Source: Spirochaetaceae bacterium (GTDB lineage Bacteria > Spirochaetota > Spirochaetia > Treponematales > Breznakiellaceae). From it: a DNA stretch of 10,223 nt. This document shows positions 7,910 to 10,223 of the stretch, piece by piece. Numbering within the stretch: the stretch's first letter is position 1; each line of letters opens with the position of its first letter. The DNA lies in NCBI GenBank assembly GCA_031258335.1, contig JAIRMY010000010.1:1-10223 (forward strand). Reading direction: 5' to 3'. The translations under genes and the position numbers were made by a program. Under the pieces are notes generated by a model. It had not been told where the DNA came from and searched no databases. It saw nothing but the letters and a program-made list of their open reading frames with translations.

Positions 7910-8178
7910 GTTGGCAGATGAGCCCCCCGGCAGACTCGATATCCGCGTTCGTTCGCGGACTCACTCTTCACTGCTCATACGGCGTAATTTTATGTAAGAA
8001 GGCGTATTGCCTAGAATTTACCCTGAAAATCCATATAGCGTTAAATGTAAAATTGCCAAACACCTTGCCTTGGGGTATTTACAAAAAAATATTTTTCTGT
8101 AACAATGGAATCGCTAAAGGTGAAATCCGGCGCTATAACGGCTCTGAAAAACGCTGTCGGGCGTTTTCCAGTGTATCG
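7910..8178 (+). other. Non-coding stretch upstream of the riboswitch
   Basis: About 270 bases with no convincing gene. It holds a 6-bp hairpin (TCCGCG at 7942-7947, CGCGGA at 7954-7959, loop TTCGTT) without a T-run, so it is a poor candidate terminator for rsgA. An AT-rich near-palindrome spans 8081-8100. A second hairpin (8146-8154 with 8161-8168, one bulged A, loop TGTCGG) lies just before the aptamer. A 46-codon open frame from ATG 8105 runs into the aptamer and lacks a ribosome binding site. Confidence 0.5.
8053..8081 (+). promoter_or_regulatory. Possible promoter for the B12-controlled operon
   Basis: TTGCCA (8053-8058) and TATTTA (8076-8081) are separated by 17 bases and followed by an A/T-rich block. 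The -35 is close to consensus and the -10 is weak. The position, about 100 bases before the aptamer, is reasonable for the riboswitch transcript. This is a guess by eye. Confidence 0.25.
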
Positions 8179-8352
8179 TATAGACGGATTTATAATAGGG
8201 AAGCGGGTGAAAATCCCGCACGGTTCCGCCGCTGTAAGGGAATAGCGGGCTTTTTATATGGTGATAAACCACGCCACTGTCGCGAGATGGGAAGGTTAAA
8301 AAGCTCGTGTAAACACCTAAAGTCAGAAAACCTGCCTTTGACTGCCGTTATA
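8179..8352 (+). ncRNA. Cobalamin (B12) riboswitch aptamer
   Basis: The conserved core of the cobalamin riboswitch is present in order: TAGGGAA (8197-8202 area) then a GCGGG/CCCGC stem around GGTGAAAATCC, GCCGCTGTAA (8228-8237), GCCACTGT (8273-8280), GGGAAGG (8289-8295) and the B12 box AAGTCAGAAAACCTGCCT (8320-8337). The closing stem P1 can form between TATAGACGG (8179-8187) and CCGTTATA (8345-8352) with one bulged G. In this family ligand binding normally turns expression off. The downstream genes are a methyltransferase and a cobalamin/siderophore-type binding protein, which fits B12 repression of corrinoid uptake. The first gene starts 274 bases after the aptamer, an unusually long gap. Confidence 0.93.
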
Positions 8353-8387
8353 GACGGCATCAGCTTACGGTTAACGGATTATTAACC
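8343..8387 (+). promoter_or_regulatory. Candidate riboswitch expression platform (competing hairpins)
   Basis: TGCCGT (8343-8348) and ACGGCA (8354-8359) form a 6-bp hairpin with loop TATAG. It uses the same CCGT as the 3' strand of P1, so the two exclude each other. A second hairpin pairs GGTTAA (8369-8374) with TTAACC (8382-8387). CCGTTA (8345-8350) can also pair with TAACGG (8372-8377). No U-run follows directly, so it is not clear whether control is by termination or otherwise. Confidence 0.45.
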
Positions 8388-8462
8388 ATGAGAAAACAGT
8401 TTTTCGCCCAGCTCTCGGATATTTCTTTCGTTTTTTACCGTTTTGTGGAAAATCACACATAT

Positions 8463-8478
8463 CCCCCCCCCCCCCCCC
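8463..8478 (+). repeat. Homopolymeric tract of 16 C
   Basis: Sixteen consecutive C residues lie in the untranslated leader, 148 bases upstream of the methyltransferase start and 110 bases after the aptamer. Such tracts change length by slipped-strand mispairing. It does not lie in a gene with a recognisable product, so any effect would be on transcription or on the leader RNA. Confidence 0.9.
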
Positions 8479-8487
8479 ATGATTATT

Positions 8488-8524
8488 GGTTTGTTCGACA
8501 ATCTTGTTGGTTGTCGAACAAACC
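8488..8524. repeat. Perfect 14-bp inverted repeat with 9-base spacer
   Basis: GGTTTGTTCGACAA (8488-8501) and TTGTCGAACAAACC (8511-8524) are exact inverted copies around TCTTGTTGG. With one bulge (C8525) the pairing extends by three more pairs (8485-8487 with 8526-8528). There is no T-run on either side, so it is not a classical intrinsic terminator. It could be an RNA hairpin, a protein-binding operator or a recombination site. Confidence 0.85.
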
Positions 8525-8626
8525 CAATTCGTAGCAAGGAAATTGAAGGATCTAAGCGTGTCCGTGAAGGATTACGCATAAACAACGAGTTTGTCGTGAA
8601 GGAACAAAAAAATTCAGGAGGAAATC

Positions 8627-9376
8627 ATGGAATTAACGGAACGTGTAAAAGCGGGCTGGCGTATATCGGCGGCTGGGTACTCGAAAATTATTCAACAGGA
8701 ATTCCAAGACGGCGTGAATAAGTTTTGGGAAGAGGCAATTTTGGGCAAGGCGCCTCACGGGGGCGTGTTAAAAATACTTGACGTGGGAACGGGACCCGGC
8801 TTTTTTACGATACTGTTGTCGCAGGCGGGACACACGGCGACAGGCATTGACGCTTCCGCCGAAATGATACGCGAGGCTAAAGAAAACGCGCGTACCGCCG
8901 GCGTAAACCCAGAATTACTGGTAATGGACAGTCACAAACTGGATTTTGCCGATGACATGTTTGATCTAATCGTAAACCGTAACGTTGTATGGACGCTCAC
9001 CGATCCGGTAAAGGCGTACCAGGAATGGCGCAGGGTCTTGAAACCGGGCGGCAGGCTGATAGTTTTTGACGGGAACTGGTCAAGTAATACCGACGCTCAG
9101 GTAAAGGCGCGTTCAGACGCTGACCGCGAGGAGTATATCAAAAAGTATGGCCAGCCGCTGATTTCTTATAAACCGGACGAAGAGGAGAAGGCGCGGGGCT
9201 GGAAGCGGGATATGCCGCTCAATGACGAAAAGCGCCCTGATTGGGATAAAAAGATTTTATCGTCTATAGGGTATAGGGATATAGACAGCAAATTTATTCT
9301 TGACGAGGTGTTTGACGAAAAGCGTAAACTGCTCAACCGCGCAAACCCCATGTTCATGTTGTGGGCTTCAAAATGA
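8627..9376 (+). CDS. Class I SAM-dependent methyltransferase
   Basis: A Methyltransf_11-type Rossmann methyltransferase of 249 residues; the substrate is unknown. Motif I is LDVGTGPGF (51-59), the acidic residue after strand 2 is in GIDAS (73-77), motif II is DDMFDLIVNRNVVWTL (109-124), and motif III is LKPGGRLIVFD (138-148). The C-terminal part (150-249) is charged and has no domain I recognise. There is no signal peptide. AGGAGG (8616-8621) lies 5 bases before the ATG, the strongest ribosome binding site in this half of the window. It lies downstream of the B12 riboswitch and 48 bases before a cobalamin/siderophore-type binding protein. This suggests a role connected with corrinoid or metal-chelate uptake or processing, but that is inference only. 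Confidence 0.85.
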   Translation: MELTERVKAGWRISAAGYSKIIQQEFQDGVNKFWEEAILGKAPHGGVLKILDVGTGPGFFTILLSQAGHTATGIDASAEMIREAKENARTAGVNPELLVMDSHKLDFADDMFDLIVNRNVVWTLTDPVKAYQEWRRVLKPGGRLIVFDGNWSSNTDAQVKARSDADREEYIKKYGQPLISYKPDEEEKARGWKRDMPLNDEKRPDWDKKILSSIGYRDIDSKFILDEVFDEKRKLLNRANPMFMLWASK

Positions 9377-9404
9377 ATTGTTTTTACAATTCATTAAAAT
9401 GAAT
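9372..9404 (+). promoter_or_regulatory. Alternative hairpins between methyltransferase and binding protein
   Basis: AATGAATTG (9372-9380, containing the methyltransferase stop) pairs perfectly with CAATTCATT (9387-9395), loop TTTTTA. ATTCATT (9389-9395) can instead pair with AATGAAT (9398-9404). The site may stabilise the RNA, attenuate read-through or bind a regulator. There is no clear terminator T-run after it. Confidence 0.4.
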
Positions 9405-9424
9405 AATTTTTATAGGAGAAAATT

Positions 9425-10223
9425 ATGAGAAATGTATGCAAATTAGCCGGAATCGCGGCGGCGCTGTTTATCGCCGCCTCTGTTCCATTTGCATGGTGCG
9501 GCGCTCAATCACAGAGCGCGGGAAAAGAATCCGCCGGAAAAGATTCCGGCGTGGTTACGGTAACGGATCTTGCCGGACGGCAGGTAACGTTAAAACTTCC
9601 GGTTAAAAAAGTGAGCGTCAACTGGTCGGGTTCAGGTGGGGCTTTCATGACGATGTCGGCGCTGCTGGGCACGGAAGTCGCGGACTACCTTTCATCGTGG
9701 GACGGCGGACTGCAAAAGTTTCGTTTTGATATGTACGAGGAGTACCGTTCAAAGATACCCGCTCTTGAAGATATTCCCGTTGTCAGCGGCATTGATTACG
9801 CGGATTTTAATTTGGAAAGGCTTGTTCAATTGAAACCCGATGTTGTTATATGGACTCTCGCTGTGCGTACCCAGGCGCAGGAGGTGGTTGAGCCTGTTCT
9901 GGCGGCGGCTGGAATTCCCATTATCTATATAGACTATCATGCGGAGACCATTGAGAACCATTCCAAAACAACGCGGCTTATGGGACAGCTTTTTGACAAA
10001 GAAAAACGGGAGGAAGAAATGCTTAGCTTTTACTCTGATAATATGAAAATTATCAATGGCCGTATTGCCAATGTGCGGAACAAACCTGTTGTTTACATGG
10101 AGACTGCCTCAACCGGACCTTCCTCTTACGGCAACACGTATGACAACAATTATATGTGGGGCGCCATGGTGGTAAAAGCGGGCGGTACCAATATGGCCGA
10201 CGGCATTGTGATAAACGCAAAAG
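9425..10223 (+). CDS. ABC-transporter periplasmic binding protein, cobalamin/siderophore type (3' partial)
   Basis: 266 codons are visible with no stop; the gene continues past the window. It resembles the BtuF/FhuD/FepB class (Peripla_BP_2), which captures vitamin B12 or ferric siderophores for an inner-membrane ABC importer. Residues 1-27 form a signal peptide with a hydrophobic core (LAGIAAALFIAASV). A cysteine in FAWCG suggests a lipoprotein, but Trp before the Cys is atypical, so lipidation is uncertain. A Ser/Gly/Lys-rich linker follows (27-41). Family motifs are VTVTDLAGRQVTL (44-56), IPVVSGIDYADFNLERLVQLKPDVVIW (117-143) and AAGIPIIYIDY (161-171). AGGAGA (9414-9419) lies 5 bases before the ATG. 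Position behind the B12 riboswitch favours a corrinoid ligand; the permease and ATPase genes would be expected just downstream. Confidence 0.88.
   Translation, partial: MRNVCKLAGIAAALFIAASVPFAWCGAQSQSAGKESAGKDSGVVTVTDLAGRQVTLKLPVKKVSVNWSGSGGAFMTMSALLGTEVADYLSSWDGGLQKFRFDMYEEYRSKIPALEDIPVVSGIDYADFNLERLVQLKPDVVIWTLAVRTQAQEVVEPVLAAAGIPIIYIDYHAETIENHSKTTRLMGQLFDKEKREEEMLSFYSDNMKIINGRIANVRNKPVVYMETASTGPSSYGNTYDNNYMWGAMVVKAGGTNMADGIVINAK

Noticed and set aside
7942..7959. Hairpin after rsgA as an intrinsic terminator
   Set aside because: The 6-bp GC stem is not followed by a T-run, so there is no support for intrinsic termination.
8191..8196. TATAAT as a promoter -10
   Set aside because: It sits at the 5' edge of the conserved aptamer core and no -35 is found 16-18 bases upstream; transcription starting there would cut off the riboswitch.
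7891..8385. 164-codon frame from the rsgA end through the riboswitch
   Set aside because: It crosses the whole conserved cobalamin aptamer, lacks a ribosome binding site, and its product resembles nothing known.
8388..8534. ATG just after the second hairpin, a 48-codon frame passing through the C tract
   Set aside because: There is no ribosome binding site and no recognisable product. Changing the tract by one C in either direction gives only an immediate stop or a frame overlapping the methyltransferase start, so it does not look like a contingency gene.
8443..8721. 92-codon frame starting before the C tract and overlapping the methyltransferase
   Set aside because: It overlaps the well-supported methyltransferase out of frame, has no ribosome binding site and contains the low-complexity proline run.

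Overview
The window looks like a chromosomal segment of a free-living or gut-associated spirochaete, most likely Treponema-like. The evidence is the gene order yajC-secD-secF, the treponeme-style SecD N-terminus (MSKRYRF... and GLDLSGG), and the compact, head-to-tail layout. Everything is on the + strand. No rRNA, tRNA, CRISPR array or insertion sequence was seen.

Region 1 (2-1147) is the 3' part of a histidine-biosynthesis gene. It encodes one continuous polypeptide with HisA, HisI and HisE domains; the HisA N-terminus lies before the window. Region 2 (1201-7909) is a tight envelope and housekeeping run: yajC, secD, secF (Sec translocon accessory complex), rfbF-like glucose-1-phosphate cytidylyltransferase, acyl-ACP thioesterase, murI (glutamate racemase) and rsgA (ribosome-assembly GTPase). 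From secD to rsgA adjacent genes overlap or lie within 10 bases, so co-transcription and translational coupling are likely. secD is broken by an apparent one-base frameshift near 1825-1830.

Region 3 (7910-8626) is a 717-base non-coding stretch. It holds a well-formed cobalamin riboswitch (about 8179-8352). Downstream of the aptamer are mutually exclusive hairpins, a run of 16 C (8463-8478) and a perfect 14-bp inverted repeat with a 9-base spacer (8488-8524). The upstream part (7910-8178) has only weak promoter-like and hairpin signals.

Region 4 (8627-10223) carries a class I SAM-dependent methyltransferase and the start of a periplasmic binding protein of the cobalamin/siderophore type, which runs off the window. 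The two are probably the first genes of a B12-repressed corrinoid (or metal-chelate) uptake operon. The most unusual part of the window is the leader between the riboswitch and the methyltransferase: a homopolymeric tract that could vary in length, next to a strong palindrome, placed behind a ligand-sensing RNA.
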